DNA of 64,000 bases from Serpentinicella alkaliphila (GCF_018141405.1 NZ_CP058648.1:2754502-2818501), one strand, 5' to 3'; shown: positions 46,766-56,170, numbered from the stretch's first letter. Program-made: numbers and translations. The notes: generated by a model from the letters alone, not told the origin.

Positions 46766-48231
46766 AGTAATCCTTCCTCTCTTGCAACCTCTAAGGCTAC
46801 TTTTTTATCATCGAAGGGGTAAACATTTTTCCCAATTATTTGTACCTTTTCATGTCCTTTACCCACTATTATTACTATATCCCTTTTTTTAGCATTATTT
46901 AAAGCGGCTTTTATTGCTTCTTTTCTATCTTCTACTATTAAGTATTCACCTTCTGTCTTTTCGATACCTTCTTTAATTTCTTTAATAATAACTTTGGGGT
47001 CTTCAGATCTGGGATTATCAGAAGTTATTATAGTTAAATCACTAAGGCTACCTGATATTTCACCCATTATTGGCCTTTTTGTTTTATCTCTGTCCCCACC
47101 ACATCCCATTACTGTTATTATTCTATTTTCTTTAAATTTAATTGCAGAATTTAGAACATTTTCTAATGCGTCTGGTGTGTGAGCGTAATCTACAATCACT
47201 GTAAAATCTTCTATTTCTTTAATAATTTCAAAACGACCCGGAACACTACGTAGACTATGTAACCCCTTTTTAATCGCTTCCTTATCAATATCTAGGGCAT
47301 AGGCGGCGCTACAGGCTGCCAGAGTATTGTAAACTGTAAAAAGACCAGGAGTTCCAATATTTAAAGTGACAGTGTACTTAGGAGTAACTAAATCAAAAGT
47401 CACATCTTTTATTGTCATGCCAATATTTTGTGCTTTAATGGTTGAGTGATTATTTATTCCATAAGTAATTATTGGAGTATTTAATTCCCCTATTTCTGTT
47501 ATAATCCTCTGGCCATGACAATCATCCGCATTAATAATATTACATAATGAAGTTTTATAAAACAACTCTTTTTTTGCATTAAAGTAATTTTCCATAGTTT
47601 CGTGAAAGTCTAAATGATCTCTTGTTAAATTAGTAAAGATACCTATCTTAAAATCAGACCCATCTACTCTATGAAGAACTAAAGAATGGGATGAAACTTC
47701 CATCACGCAGCTATCTATTCCAGCATCTAGCATTTCACAAAATAAATATTGCAAATCATTGGATTCAGGGGTTGTTCTTGTAGTGTCAATTTCTCTGCTA
47801 CCAATCCAATTTGAAATAGTTCCAACTAAACCTACTTTTCTATTAGCCTGCAATAATATATTCCTAATCATATAAGTGGTTGATGTTTTACCATTTGTGC
47901 CAGTAACACCTATTAGATCTAATTTTTTAGTAGGGAAATCATAAAAAACATTTGCTATTTCTGCTAGCACCTTTCTCGTATTTTTAACTTTTATAATAGT
48001 AACCTTTTCATTTGCTATATCTATTTCCTTACTCACTACAATTGCAATAGCACCTTTACTGATTGCATTCTCTATATATTTATGTCCATCTGTATTAAAA
48101 CCCTCTATGCAGATAAACAGACTATTCTCCTTAGCTCTACTTGAATCATATGTAATGCTATCAATCTGTATTTGTGTTTCTCCATTAACCCTTTCTTTCT
48201 CAATGCTTTGGAGTATTTTTTCTAAAAGCAT
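46762..48231 (-). CDS. murE: UDP-MurNAc-tripeptide synthetase MurE
   Basis: Adds the third residue of the stem peptide. 489 residues. VTGTNGKTSTTY near 112-123, TTPESNDLQ near 156-164, DYAHTPDALEN near 355-365. The substrate-binding loop reads DNPRSEDP (near 408-415), the DNPR-type motif typical of meso-diaminopimelate-adding enzymes, so a meso-DAP cell wall is predicted. Confidence 0.97.
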   Translation of the reverse strand: MLLEKILQSIEKERVNGETQIQIDSITYDSSRAKENSLFICIEGFNTDGHKYIENAISKGAIAIVVSKEIDIANEKVTIIKVKNTRKVLAEIANVFYDFPTKKLDLIGVTGTNGKTSTTYMIRNILLQANRKVGLVGTISNWIGSREIDTTRTTPESNDLQYLFCEMLDAGIDSCVMEVSSHSLVLHRVDGSDFKIGIFTNLTRDHLDFHETMENYFNAKKELFYKTSLCNIINADDCHGQRIITEIGELNTPIITYGINNHSTIKAQNIGMTIKDVTFDLVTPKYTVTLNIGTPGLFTVYNTLAACSAAYALDIDKEAIKKGLHSLRSVPGRFEIIKEIEDFTVIVDYAHTPDALENVLNSAIKFKENRIITVMGCGGDRDKTKRPIMGEISGSLSDLTIITSDNPRSEDPKVIIKEIKEGIEKTEGEYLIVEDRKEAIKAALNNAKKRDIVIIVGKGHEKVQIIGKNVYPFDDKKVALEVAREEGLL

Positions 48232-48335
48232 TGGACCGCCTCCCCGTCTTAATTGCTATTATACTCACTTAATATAAAAATATTAACTTTATCGACGGTT
48301 AAAGAGAAAACATAAAAATTTGTATTAACTTTTCA

Positions 48336-48370
48336 AATGGCAACACGAAAAATTAATTTCGGTTGCCATT
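48336..48370 (-). terminator. Hairpin at the end of the spoVD-type gene
   Basis: AATGGCAAC (48336-48344) and GTTGCCATT (48362-48370) with extra GAAA/TTTC pairing form a long stem that contains the stop codon at 48353. No T run follows, so it may only reduce transcription into murE. Confidence 0.45.
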
Positions 48371-50536
48371 AGTATCATTATTGAACTCAACATTTATAAT
48401 TGTACCTGGTTCTACTGCTACTCCCGAATTTGGAACTTGATTAGTTGCAAATCCATTACCAGTTATATTTAATTTTAATCCTAAGCTTTCCACAATAATA
48501 TTTGCCTCACGTATAGTTTTACCAATTAAATTTGGAACTAATACGGAACTTGGTATTTCATTATTTGTTTTTGTGTACAGTATTATAGTCGACTTTTCAA
48601 AAACCTTAGCCCCTGGTTTAGGGAACATATCTACAACAATTGCATTTTCATTCCCAGTAAATTCAGGTCCATATCTTGAGTCTAACTTACTATTAGATAT
48701 AATCTTAGATGCCTCTCTAATAGAGAGATTTCTTACATCAGGGACAGTAACCTCTTGCCTAGTATATATGGCCTCGTCTTTTTCAGTATACTTAGGTTTT
48801 ATATCAAGATACTTTAATGTCTCTTCAAATATTTCTTTAGCTACTGGAGCTGCTACTACTCCCCCAAAGTGGCTAAAACCATTAGGTTCATCAATAATTA
48901 CTAATACGGCAATTTCAGGATTTGTCGCTGGAGCAAAACCTACAAAGGATGAAATATACTTACTTTGGGCATACCTACCATCAATAACCTTTTGAGCTGT
49001 ACCAGTTTTACCAGCCACATGATATCCTGGAATATAAGCAAGGGATGTCTCAGAAACTACGGATTCTAAAATATCTATCATCTGCATAGCTGTCTTTTCT
49101 GATATTATCTGTCTAACTAAATTGTCATCGAATCTATGAACTACATTACCCCCACTATCAACTAATTCCTTAACTAGCTTAGGTCTCATTAATTTACCAT
49201 TGTTGGCAACTGCCGATACGGCAGTAATTAACTGTATAGGTGTTATAGAAATACTTTGGCCAAAGGACATCGTAGCTAGTTCAACAGGTCCTGCAGCGTT
49301 AATATTGTACATTATGGAGTTTCTCTCTCCTGGCAGGTCTATTCCTGTCGGTTCAGCGAACCCAAATGTTTCAATGTATTTATAAAATGTAGGTGCACCT
49401 AACTTCTGAACTAATTCAACAAACACAGGGTTATCAGAGTTTGCTACCGCTTCTGCCAAGGTTTGATGACCAAATGGATTATACCATCTCCAACTTTTAA
49501 TTTGTCTACCACCAACCATTATAAAACCTTTAGAGTAATATGTGCTTTGAGGTGTTGCGATTCCTTCCTCTAATGCTGCGGAAGTAGTTACAATCTTAAA
49601 GGTTGAACCAGGCTCATAGGTGTCATTTATTATTGGATTTCTCCACATCTTAAACCATGCTTCAAGTTTTTTATCATTTTCCATTGCGTCTATTTGCATT
49701 TTTAACTCTTCATCAAGGGGTACCCTAGGATTATTTGGATCATAGTCTGGTTTAATAGCCATGGCCAAAATATCTCCAGTTTTTACGTCCATAACTAGTG
49801 ACATAACTCTCTGGGCTTTATTCGCTTCCAATGCATTTTCTATTGCTTTTTCTGCGAAATGCTGTATTACTTCATCAATAGTTAATACTACATTAAGTCC
49901 ATTCTCAGCTGCAAAATACTTTTCTGAACTAAAGGATAATTGTCTTCCCTTTCCATCTGTATTTTTAATCCATCTTCCAGGAAGACCACTTAAATATTTA
50001 TCATATTCTAACTCTATACCTGCCATACCCCTGTTATCATCAGTTGTATGACCTAATATATATGATGCAAAGTTTCCGTAGGGGTAGAATCTTTTATTAT
50101 CTTCTGCTATCCAAACCCCTCTAAGTTTTTCTTTCCGTATTAACTCCGCTAAGTCATCATCAACCCACCTAGCAATTCTGACTAATCCGTATCTTTTATT
50201 ACTTATTTTTTCATAAGTCTCCTGCTCATCTAAGTCTAATATACTAGATAAGGCCTTAGAGGCCTCTTCTGGCTTTTGTACTTCGCTAGGCCTAACCCAA
50301 ACTGTATTTGAACTAGCACTAATTGCCATTTTTTTACCGTTTCTATCATATATAATTCCTCTTTTGGCTGGGATTGGTATATCTCTAGTCTGCTGACTAT
50401 TTGCTAATTCCTTATACTTCTCACCATTTACTAACTGTATCCACCCTAGTCTAATAATCAAGCAAAACATCACAAAAGAAACAACTGTGAAAATAAACAG
50501 AAGTCGTTTCTTTGATGACACACTTGGGACTGACAT
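48353..50536 (-). CDS. spoVD: Class B penicillin-binding protein with PASTA domains (SpoVD/FtsI type)
   Basis: Transpeptidase for septal or spore-cortex peptidoglycan. 727 residues from the ATG at 50534-50536 (GGGGG eight bases before). N-terminal membrane anchor (about 12-32), dimerisation domain, transpeptidase domain with STFK (about 315), SDN (about 370) and KTGTAQ (about 510), then two C-terminal PASTA repeats (VPDVRNLSIREASKI and VPNLIGKTIREANII). In Clostridia this cluster member may serve division, sporulation or both; no second class B gene is in the window. Confidence 0.92.
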   Translation of the reverse strand: MSVPSVSSKKRLLFIFTVVSFVMFCLIIRLGWIQLVNGEKYKELANSQQTRDIPIPAKRGIIYDRNGKKMAISASSNTVWVRPSEVQKPEEASKALSSILDLDEQETYEKISNKRYGLVRIARWVDDDLAELIRKEKLRGVWIAEDNKRFYPYGNFASYILGHTTDDNRGMAGIELEYDKYLSGLPGRWIKNTDGKGRQLSFSSEKYFAAENGLNVVLTIDEVIQHFAEKAIENALEANKAQRVMSLVMDVKTGDILAMAIKPDYDPNNPRVPLDEELKMQIDAMENDKKLEAWFKMWRNPIINDTYEPGSTFKIVTTSAALEEGIATPQSTYYSKGFIMVGGRQIKSWRWYNPFGHQTLAEAVANSDNPVFVELVQKLGAPTFYKYIETFGFAEPTGIDLPGERNSIMYNINAAGPVELATMSFGQSISITPIQLITAVSAVANNGKLMRPKLVKELVDSGGNVVHRFDDNLVRQIISEKTAMQMIDILESVVSETSLAYIPGYHVAGKTGTAQKVIDGRYAQSKYISSFVGFAPATNPEIAVLVIIDEPNGFSHFGGVVAAPVAKEIFEETLKYLDIKPKYTEKDEAIYTRQEVTVPDVRNLSIREASKIISNSKLDSRYGPEFTGNENAIVVDMFPKPGAKVFEKSTIILYTKTNNEIPSSVLVPNLIGKTIREANIIVESLGLKLNITGNGFATNQVPNSGVAVEPGTIINVEFNNDTNGNRN

Positions 50537-50566
50537 AGTCATTTCCCCCTTCAGGCCCTAATATTG

Positions 50567-51049
50567 TTATAATTGAAGTTTACTTAAAAATTGCGTAAAT
50601 AGTTTCTTATCCGTTTTTTCGATTTGTACATTATTGAATCTATTTTCTAAGTGACTAGATATTTCAGCGACTTCCATTTGATTAACATTAATATATATAG
50701 TTTGTTCTGACTTTGGATATGTCATATTTAATCTAGTTTTTGCTTGACTCTCAACAAATCTTGACTTGGTAACCTTTTCAACCTCAATTCTAGTCTTTTG
50801 TGTTTGCACATCCAACTGCTCTAGCTGATTATTTAGACTATGTATTGCATACCTAGCTTCAATAATCTTCGTATATCTGAGTAGTAATAAAAGAGAAGCG
50901 CTTAAGAAAATAAAAATGGCAGAAAAAACCAACAGTTTTTCTAATCGGTAGCTTTTAGGTTTCTTACTTTTTTTAGTGTTTTTTTGTTCTGCTTGTTTAT
51001 GATCAATATCAGGCATACCATAATAATACTTTTTTTCTGCTACTACCAA
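50567..51049 (-). CDS. ftsL: FtsL-like division protein
   Basis: 160 residues. Basic, polar N-terminus, one membrane segment (about 37-60), then a coiled coil (about 70-105) ending in the AKTRLNMTYPKSEQTIYINV part typical of FtsL/DivIC-type proteins. It lies between rsmH and the penicillin-binding protein gene, the standard ftsL place. The start is TTG (51047-51049) behind AAGGGGTGAATAAA. Recognition rests on position and topology rather than motif. Confidence 0.82.
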   Translation of the reverse strand: MVVAEKKYYYGMPDIDHKQAEQKNTKKSKKPKSYRLEKLLVFSAIFIFLSASLLLLLRYTKIIEARYAIHSLNNQLEQLDVQTQKTRIEVEKVTKSRFVESQAKTRLNMTYPKSEQTIYINVNQMEVAEISSHLENRFNNVQIEKTDKKLFTQFLSKLQL

Positions 51050-51081
51050 ATTTATTCACCCCTTCTTATGTTTAGAACCCC

Positions 51082-52017
51082 CTATATTCTCTCAGCTACA
51101 CGCAATTTAGAACTCTTTGACCTAGAATTTGATTCATACTCTTCATCAGTAGGCACTATTGGTTTCTTAGTTATAACCTTTAGTTTGCTTATTCTATTAC
51201 AGGTGCAGATTGGAAACTGAGGTGGGCATATACATGGATCACTTAGTTCTTTAAAGGTATTTTTTACAATTCTATCCTCTAGGGAATGAAAAGTAATAAT
51301 GCATATGCGTCCTCCAACATTCAGTTTTTCTGTTGCTGAAACAATTGTATTCTCTATAATTCCTAGTTCATTATTAACCTCAATCCTTATGGCCTGAAAA
51401 ACTTTCTTAGCTGGATGAGAACCTTCCATTCTAGCCTTTTTAGGTATTGCCTTTTTTATAACATCAACTAGTTCAAAGGTTGTAGTAATTTCTTTTTCTT
51501 GTCTTTCTTGAATTATAAATTCGGCTATTCTTTTAGCCCATTTTTCTTCACCGTATTTCCAGAAGATATCCGTCAACTGTTGCTCTGTATAGTTATTTAC
51601 TATATCTTTAGCAGTAATTGGCCCCCGCTCATCCATCCTCATGTCTAGTATGCCATTTTGCATATACGCAAAACCCCGTTCAGCCTCGTCGAGTTGTGGA
51701 GACGAAACCCCTAGATCTAAAAGTATTCCATCTATTTTATCTACATTAATATTCTGTAAGATATTTTCTAAGTTGCTAAAGTTGTCATGGACTAACTTGA
51801 TTTTACACTTTAATTCCTCTAATCTTTTTTCTGCTGCCCTAATTGCATTAATATCTTGATCTATTCCAATCAACATGCCATTTTCATTCAGTCTTTTTGC
51901 AATATCCTTGGAATGGCCAGCTCCCCCAAGAGTACCGTCTACATAGATTCCATCTTCTTTTATCTTTAAATTTTCAATACATTCTTCTAGCATTATCGAT
52001 ACGTGTTTAAACTCCAC
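51082..52017 (-). CDS. rsmH: 16S rRNA (cytosine1402-N4)-methyltransferase RsmH
   Basis: Methylates C1402 of 16S rRNA. 311 residues. VDGTLGGAGHSKDIA near 27-41 (SAM loop), DLGVSSPQLDEAERGF near 101-116, and IITFHSLEDRIVKN near 258-271. The start is GTG (52015-52017) behind AAGGTG. It is the second gene of the mraZ cluster. Confidence 0.97.
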   Translation of the reverse strand: MEFKHVSIMLEECIENLKIKEDGIYVDGTLGGAGHSKDIAKRLNENGMLIGIDQDINAIRAAEKRLEELKCKIKLVHDNFSNLENILQNINVDKIDGILLDLGVSSPQLDEAERGFAYMQNGILDMRMDERGPITAKDIVNNYTEQQLTDIFWKYGEEKWAKRIAEFIIQERQEKEITTTFELVDVIKKAIPKKARMEGSHPAKKVFQAIRIEVNNELGIIENTIVSATEKLNVGGRICIITFHSLEDRIVKNTFKELSDPCICPPQFPICTCNRISKLKVITKKPIVPTDEEYESNSRSKSSKLRVAERI

Positions 52018-52034
52018 AAAATCACCTTCATATT

Positions 52035-52466
52035 CTATATTCCTAATTCCTGCATTTTTGAAGCTATTTCATTAAAACTAAGATTTTCTCCCGAATTATA
52101 TTTTTCCCAGTTTTCTAAGCTCCAAATTTCAATTCTCGTGCCAACACCTATTATTACAGTTTCCTTGTCAAGAAATGCGTGATCACGTAGATTATTAGGT
52201 AGTCTTATTCTTCCCTGATTATCTAACTCACATTCCGACGCGCCAGAAAAGAAAAATCTTACAAAGGCCCTTGCATCAACATTTGTCATTGGCAAAGATT
52301 TTAATTTCCCTTCAACTATTTTCCACTCATCCATTGGATATACAAATAAACAATTATCCAGGCCTTTTGTCGCAATAAAATTATCCCCTAGCAAATCTCT
52401 AAACTTTGCGGGCATGCTTATTCTTCCCTTATTATCAATGTTATGATTATATTCACCAATAAACAT
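52035..52466 (-). CDS. mraZ: Transcription regulator MraZ
   Basis: Dodecameric AbrB-like ring protein that represses its own division/cell-wall operon. 143 residues from the ATG at 52464-52466 (CAGGTG five to six bases before). Two repeats: [21 protein letters not shown] and [19 protein letters not shown], each with the DxxGR signature. Three direct repeats that fit its binding site lie directly upstream. Confidence 0.97.
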   Translation of the reverse strand: MFIGEYNHNIDNKGRISMPAKFRDLLGDNFIATKGLDNCLFVYPMDEWKIVEGKLKSLPMTNVDARAFVRFFFSGASECELDNQGRIRLPNNLRDHAFLDKETVIIGVGTRIEIWSLENWEKYNSGENLSFNEIASKMQELGI

Positions 52467-52494
52467 TTTTAACACCTGCCCTTGGGAAATGTCC

Positions 52495-52549
52495 CCACTT
52501 CATACCACTTTCCACCACTTATTATGTTAAATTCGATGATTTTGGTTAA
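52495..52549 (-). promoter_or_regulatory. mraZ promoter with three MraZ boxes
   Basis: The minus strand has TTAACC (52544-52549), 17 bases and CATAAT (52521-52526). Immediately downstream are three AAGTGG copies (complement of 52495-52500, 52505-52510 and 52515-52520) spaced exactly 10 bases, the known layout of MraZ operators. Confidence 0.8.
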
Positions 52550-52624
52550 AATCCTTCTTATCTTTTAATTTTTTTTCTATTTTTTCAATATGGGTCAACA
52601 GTACTATTTAATTCCGGGCAAAAA

Positions 52625-52658
52625 CTGAAAAAAGCTATCTGCATATTGCAGATAGCTT
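52625..52658 (-). terminator. Terminator after the Spo0E-like gene
   Basis: AAGCTATCTGC (52632-52642) and GCAGATAGCTT (52648-52658) form a perfect 11-bp stem, then six T residues on the minus strand. Confidence 0.88.
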
Positions 52659-52692
52659 ATTAAATATTCTTATTAAATTTATATTTATATAA

Positions 52693-52848
52693 CTAGTTTA
52701 TAGCTTTTTTTCCTTCTGCTGACTTATAATAAGCTGAGATAAGTTGGTCCAACTGTACACTTAAGTCATAAATAATTGAGTAATCCATTTCCTTATTAAT
52801 GCAATCATTTAACTGTTTTCTCAATTTAATTATCTCATTTTTAATCAT
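52693..52848 (-). CDS. Spo0E-like aspartyl-phosphate phosphatase
   Basis: 51-residue helical-hairpin protein. The Spo0E family signature SxxxD is SVQLD at residues 30-34, inside YDLSVQLDQLISAYY; the N-terminal helix is EIIKLRKQLNDCIN. Family members remove phosphate from Spo0A~P and so delay sporulation. ATG at 52846-52848 follows GGGGTGATATCGA. It has its own promoter and terminator, so it is a single-gene unit upstream of mraZ. Confidence 0.9.
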   Translation of the reverse strand: MIKNEIIKLRKQLNDCINKEMDYSIIYDLSVQLDQLISAYYKSAEGKKAIN

Positions 52849-52915
52849 TCGATATCACCCCGTATTTTTCTTTTGTGGTGTTTTATCTGTGGTATTAATT
52901 AAAGTGGTAATTTAT

Positions 52916-52944
52916 ATAATATCCACTTTTCTTTTGCTTGTCAA
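52916..52944 (-). promoter_or_regulatory. Promoter of the Spo0E-like gene
   Basis: The minus strand has perfect TTGACA (52939-52944), 17 bases and TATTAT (52916-52921), about 68 bases before the ATG. Confidence 0.7.
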
Positions 52945-53087
52945 AGTAAAAACGGTCGATATTTGATATAATTCCAGATATTTTCTATAATTATCTTCTA
53001 TTTGCTAGCTAAATTGAGCTAATTTGTCAAATTATACAAAATATGTTGAAGAACTGTAAATCTTGTTGAAAATCCAACAAACAAACA

Positions 53088-53822
53088 TTAATAAGTATTT
53101 TTTCTGCTATTTAAAACCTTCATTCCAATTACAGCTATTAAAATAAGGCTTATACTTATTAACTGAGCAACCCTTAATGGGCCTATCATTAAGCTATCAG
53201 TACGTAATCCTTCAATAAAGAAGCGTCCTAAGGAATATAAAGCTAAATATAATAAAAATATTTGTCCATTATATTTTTTCTTTTTTGTATAGTATATTAG
53301 AAAAATAAAAACGACAAAATTCCACATAGACTCATAAAAGAATGTCGGATGAACCATCTCTCCATTTATTTCTATAGCCCATGGTAAATCCGTTGGCCTT
53401 CCGTATGCTTCTTGATTAAAATAATTGCCCCATCTACCGATAGCTTGACCTAGAATTATACTAGGTGCACAAACATCTGCTAAAGTTAAAAAGTCAATTT
53501 TTCTATATTTACAAAATAAATATCCACCTAAAACTCCAGCTAATACAGCCCCATGTATTGCTAGACCACCTTCTCTTATTTTGAAAATTTGAAAAATATT
53601 TTGACTATAATAATCCCACTTAAATATAACGTAATAGGCTCTAGCTCCAATTATAGCAAGTGGAATTGCAATTAAGCACATGTCAATTATAGTTTCTTCA
53701 TGTAATCCCACTTTTACAGCCCTTTTTGTAGCTACAATTACGCCCAATATAATACCTATAGATATAATAATCCCATACCACGCGACCTGTATTCCGAAAA
53801 ACTCAAATGCTATTGGATCCAC
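53088..53822 (-). CDS. lgt: Prolipoprotein diacylglyceryl transferase
   Basis: Transfers diacylglycerol from phosphatidylglycerol to the lipobox cysteine of lipoprotein precursors. 244 residues from the GTG at 53820-53822 (GGGGTG six bases before); this gives the typical MDPIAFEFFGIQVAWYG start. Seven membrane helices. The Lgt signature GRWGNYFNQEAYGRPTDLPWA is near 133-153 and the YSLGRFFIEGLRTDSL stretch near 200-215. The window contains several lipoprotein substrates (8.0, 54.4 and 54.8 kb). Confidence 0.97.
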   Translation of the reverse strand: MDPIAFEFFGIQVAWYGIIISIGIILGVIVATKRAVKVGLHEETIIDMCLIAIPLAIIGARAYYVIFKWDYYSQNIFQIFKIREGGLAIHGAVLAGVLGGYLFCKYRKIDFLTLADVCAPSIILGQAIGRWGNYFNQEAYGRPTDLPWAIEINGEMVHPTFFYESMWNFVVFIFLIYYTKKKKYNGQIFLLYLALYSLGRFFIEGLRTDSLMIGPLRVAQLISISLILIAVIGMKVLNSRKNTY

Positions 53823-53940
53823 ATTTTTCACCCCATTATTACTTTTTTTAGAAATCAGTATTAAATTATTATATCCTTATAACATTTTTTTTACAATATT
53901 ACTATAAAAAAAGCCATAAAGAAGTTAATTATAATATAAT

Positions 53941-53973
53941 AAAAAATAAAGCTGAAGCAAATGCTCCAACTTT
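53941..53973 (-). terminator. Terminator after the YhcN-type gene
   Basis: AAAGCTGAAGCA (53948-53959) and TGCTCCAACTTT (53962-53973) form a 12-position stem with two mismatches, then a T run on the minus strand. Confidence 0.65.
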
Positions 53974-53981
53974 ATTTTTTA

Positions 53982-54473
53982 TTATGCATTAGGAATAATT
54001 CTTCTTAAAATTTCTTCAACTTCTCTTCCAAATCCACTTAGAGGTCTTCCTCTTCCTGTTTCGTCAGCTACGTTTCTTATTCTAGTTATAAGGTCTGGAT
54101 CCGCAGTAACTGCTACTCTATCAATTTCTCTATCAGTCTTAGTTACTACATCTTCAATCCTTCTTTTTAAATCTGTTGCAACATCATTAGTATTTCCTGC
54201 TAATGCTACACCTACTAAAGCAGTAGTATCAGTAATTACAACATAAGCACTTCTTACTTCTTCCATTTTAGCTACTGCATCTGCAATTCTTTCTGCCCTA
54301 GCTGTTAAATTTCCATCTCCACCTCTAGCGTCCATTCTGGGAGTAGTTTCCTTTATTTCTTCATCAGTGTGTGGATCTCTTGGAACAGGTCTTTCTAATG
54401 GTCTACAACCAGTTGCAAATACAGCAAATACCATGACTAAACATAAGGCTATTATTAATTTTCTGTTTGACAT
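53982..54473 (-). CDS. YhcN/YlaJ family sporulation lipoprotein
   Basis: Spore-associated lipoprotein, 163 residues. Signal peptide with lipobox FATGC (Cys23), short polar linker, then the YhcN/YlaJ domain (about 55-160): ARAERIADAVAKMEEVRSAYVVITDTTALVGV and VTKTDREIDRVAVTADPDLITRIRNVA. In B. subtilis the relatives are made in the forespore and sit in the inner spore membrane. ATG follows GGAGGTGAGCAAAT. Its first 30 residues resemble the next lipoprotein upstream. Confidence 0.9.
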   Translation of the reverse strand: MSNRKLIIALCLVMVFAVFATGCRPLERPVPRDPHTDEEIKETTPRMDARGGDGNLTARAERIADAVAKMEEVRSAYVVITDTTALVGVALAGNTNDVATDLKRRIEDVVTKTDREIDRVAVTADPDLITRIRNVADETGRGRPLSGFGREVEEILRRIIPNA

Positions 54474-54576
54474 ATTTGCTCACCTCCTAATTATATTTTC
54501 TCTATATCCTCATTTTTTATTTTAGTTATTTTTTCAAGTACTCTCAGTTTCTTCTTTTAAAACAATGAACAATAAA

Positions 54577-54617
54577 TTAAAACCAAGCAAATAATATACT
54601 ATACTCGCTTGGCTTTA
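54577..54617 (-). terminator. Terminator after the Gln/Pro-rich lipoprotein
   Basis: CCAAGC (54583-54588) and GCTTGG (54607-54612), extended by flanking AAA/TTT pairs, then TTTT on the minus strand. Confidence 0.6.
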
Positions 54618-54631
54618 ATAATCTAACTTAA

Positions 54632-54868
54632 TCAGCCACCCGCTCCAGGAACTGGAGTGTTTTGAGGTTGTGGTTGAGTTGGTTGTAGTTGCCTTTGAGG
54701 AACCGTTTGTTGTGGTTCTTGAGGTAATGGTGTTTGCCATTGTTGCTGTTGATCCTGCGGAACTGTTCTTTCTTGTGGAACAGGACGTTCTTGTGGTCTA
54801 CATCCAGTTGTAAATACAACAAATAGCAATACTAAGCAAAATGTTATCATGATTTTTTTAAATGTCAT
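54632..54868 (-). CDS. Small Gln/Pro-rich lipoprotein
   Basis: 78 residues. Signal peptide with lipobox FTTGC (Cys23), then RPQERPVPQERTVPQDQQQQ and further Gln/Pro repeats to the end. The segment TGCRPxERPVP is shared with the YhcN-type protein encoded next, but the YhcN domain is missing. It could be a truncated duplicate whose tail was replaced by low-complexity sequence, or a spacer-type spore-surface lipoprotein. ATG follows GAGGTGATAAA. No family was recognised. Confidence 0.7.
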   Translation of the reverse strand: MTFKKIMITFCLVLLFVVFTTGCRPQERPVPQERTVPQDQQQQWQTPLPQEPQQTVPQRQLQPTQPQPQNTPVPGAGG

Positions 54869-55001
54869 TTTATCACCTCCTTTTATAGTTTGCCTTTATA
54901 GAGACTTAATATTTTGACAAATTTTTTCTTGAAAATGAAACTATTTTCTTTTTTACAAGTACTTATTTTAGTTATACAATTAGGTTATTATAATTAATAA
55001 G

Positions 55002-55030
55002 TTGATAACCAAATTTTTATAATATATAAT
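55002..55030 (+). promoter_or_regulatory. Promoter of ychF
   Basis: TTGATA (55002-55007), 17 bases and TATAAT (55025-55030), 45 bases before the ATG. Confidence 0.6.
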
Positions 55031-55075
55031 ATTTTTTATGTTGTATTATTTAATTAAGGGAAGGAAGATAAAAAA

Positions 55076-56170
55076 ATGAAATTAGGCATTGTTGGATTGC
55101 CAAATGTAGGTAAGAGCACACTATTTAATGCTATTACTCAGGCTGGTGCAGAGTCTGCGAACTACCCGTTTTGTACTATAGAACCAAATGTAGGGGTTGT
55201 TTCAGTTCCTGACTATCGTTTAAATATATTAAGGGATATGTACAATCCAGAAAAACTAATACCGGCTATTGTTGAATTTTATGATATTGCTGGATTAGTT
55301 AGGGGAGCTAGTAAGGGCGAAGGTTTAGGTAATAAATTTTTATCTCATATTAGAGAGGTTTCTGCTATTATCCACGTTGTGAGATGTTTCGAGGATTCAA
55401 ATATAACTCATGTAGATGGTGATGTTAATCCTATAAGAGATATTGAAACAATTAATCTTGAATTAATTCTTTCTGATTTAGAGTCAATCGAAAAAAGAAT
55501 TCAAAAAACAGAAAAACTAGCAAAATCAGATAAAAGTCTAGTACAAGAGCTTGATCTATTACATAAAATTAAAAATGTACTAGAAGAAGGTAAATCAATT
55601 AGATTTTTAGACTTATCAGAGGAAGAAGTAAAGCTAGTTAGTAGTTTTAATCTACTGTCAAACAAACCGGTTATTTATGTAGGAAATGTTTCTGAAGAAG
55701 ATATTCAAGATTTAGGTGCTAGCAATGCTTATGTGAGAAAACTTAAGGATTTTGCAGAAGAAGAAAATTCTGAGGTAGTAGTTATATGTGCTAAAATCGA
55801 AGCTGAAATTTCAGAACTTGATGATGAGGAAAAAGGTTTGTTCTTAGAGGAGCTGGGATTAAAAGAATCTGGATTAGATAGATTAATTAAAGCTTCCTAC
55901 TCATTACTAGGTTTAATAAGTTATATTACTGCTGGACCAAAAGAAGTTAGGGCATGGACTATAAGAAAAGGTACTAAAGCTCCTCAAGCCGCAGGAAAAA
56001 TCCATACTGATTTTGAAAAAGGTTTTATTAGAGCGGAAACTGTATCATTTGATGATCTAAACAATCTTGGTTCTGTTGTTGCAGCTAAAGAAAAAGGACT
56101 TGTTAGATTAGAAGGTAAAGAGTATATTGTAAAAGATGGGGATGTAATCTTATTTAGATTCAATGTTTAG
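55076..56170 (+). CDS. ychF: YchF/OLA1-type ATPase
   Basis: Obg-family nucleotide hydrolase that prefers ATP; linked to ribosomes and redox stress. 364 residues. GLPNVGKST near 6-14, [20 protein letters not shown] near 68-87, and NKPVIYVGN replacing the usual NKxD. The C-terminal TGS domain (about 280-364) carries [14 protein letters not shown]-like sequence (here [20 protein letters not shown]). Single-gene unit on the plus strand. Confidence 0.97.
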   Translation: MKLGIVGLPNVGKSTLFNAITQAGAESANYPFCTIEPNVGVVSVPDYRLNILRDMYNPEKLIPAIVEFYDIAGLVRGASKGEGLGNKFLSHIREVSAIIHVVRCFEDSNITHVDGDVNPIRDIETINLELILSDLESIEKRIQKTEKLAKSDKSLVQELDLLHKIKNVLEEGKSIRFLDLSEEEVKLVSSFNLLSNKPVIYVGNVSEEDIQDLGASNAYVRKLKDFAEEENSEVVVICAKIEAEISELDDEEKGLFLEELGLKESGLDRLIKASYSLLGLISYITAGPKEVRAWTIRKGTKAPQAAGKIHTDFEKGFIRAETVSFDDLNNLGSVVAAKEKGLVRLEGKEYIVKDGDVILFRFNV

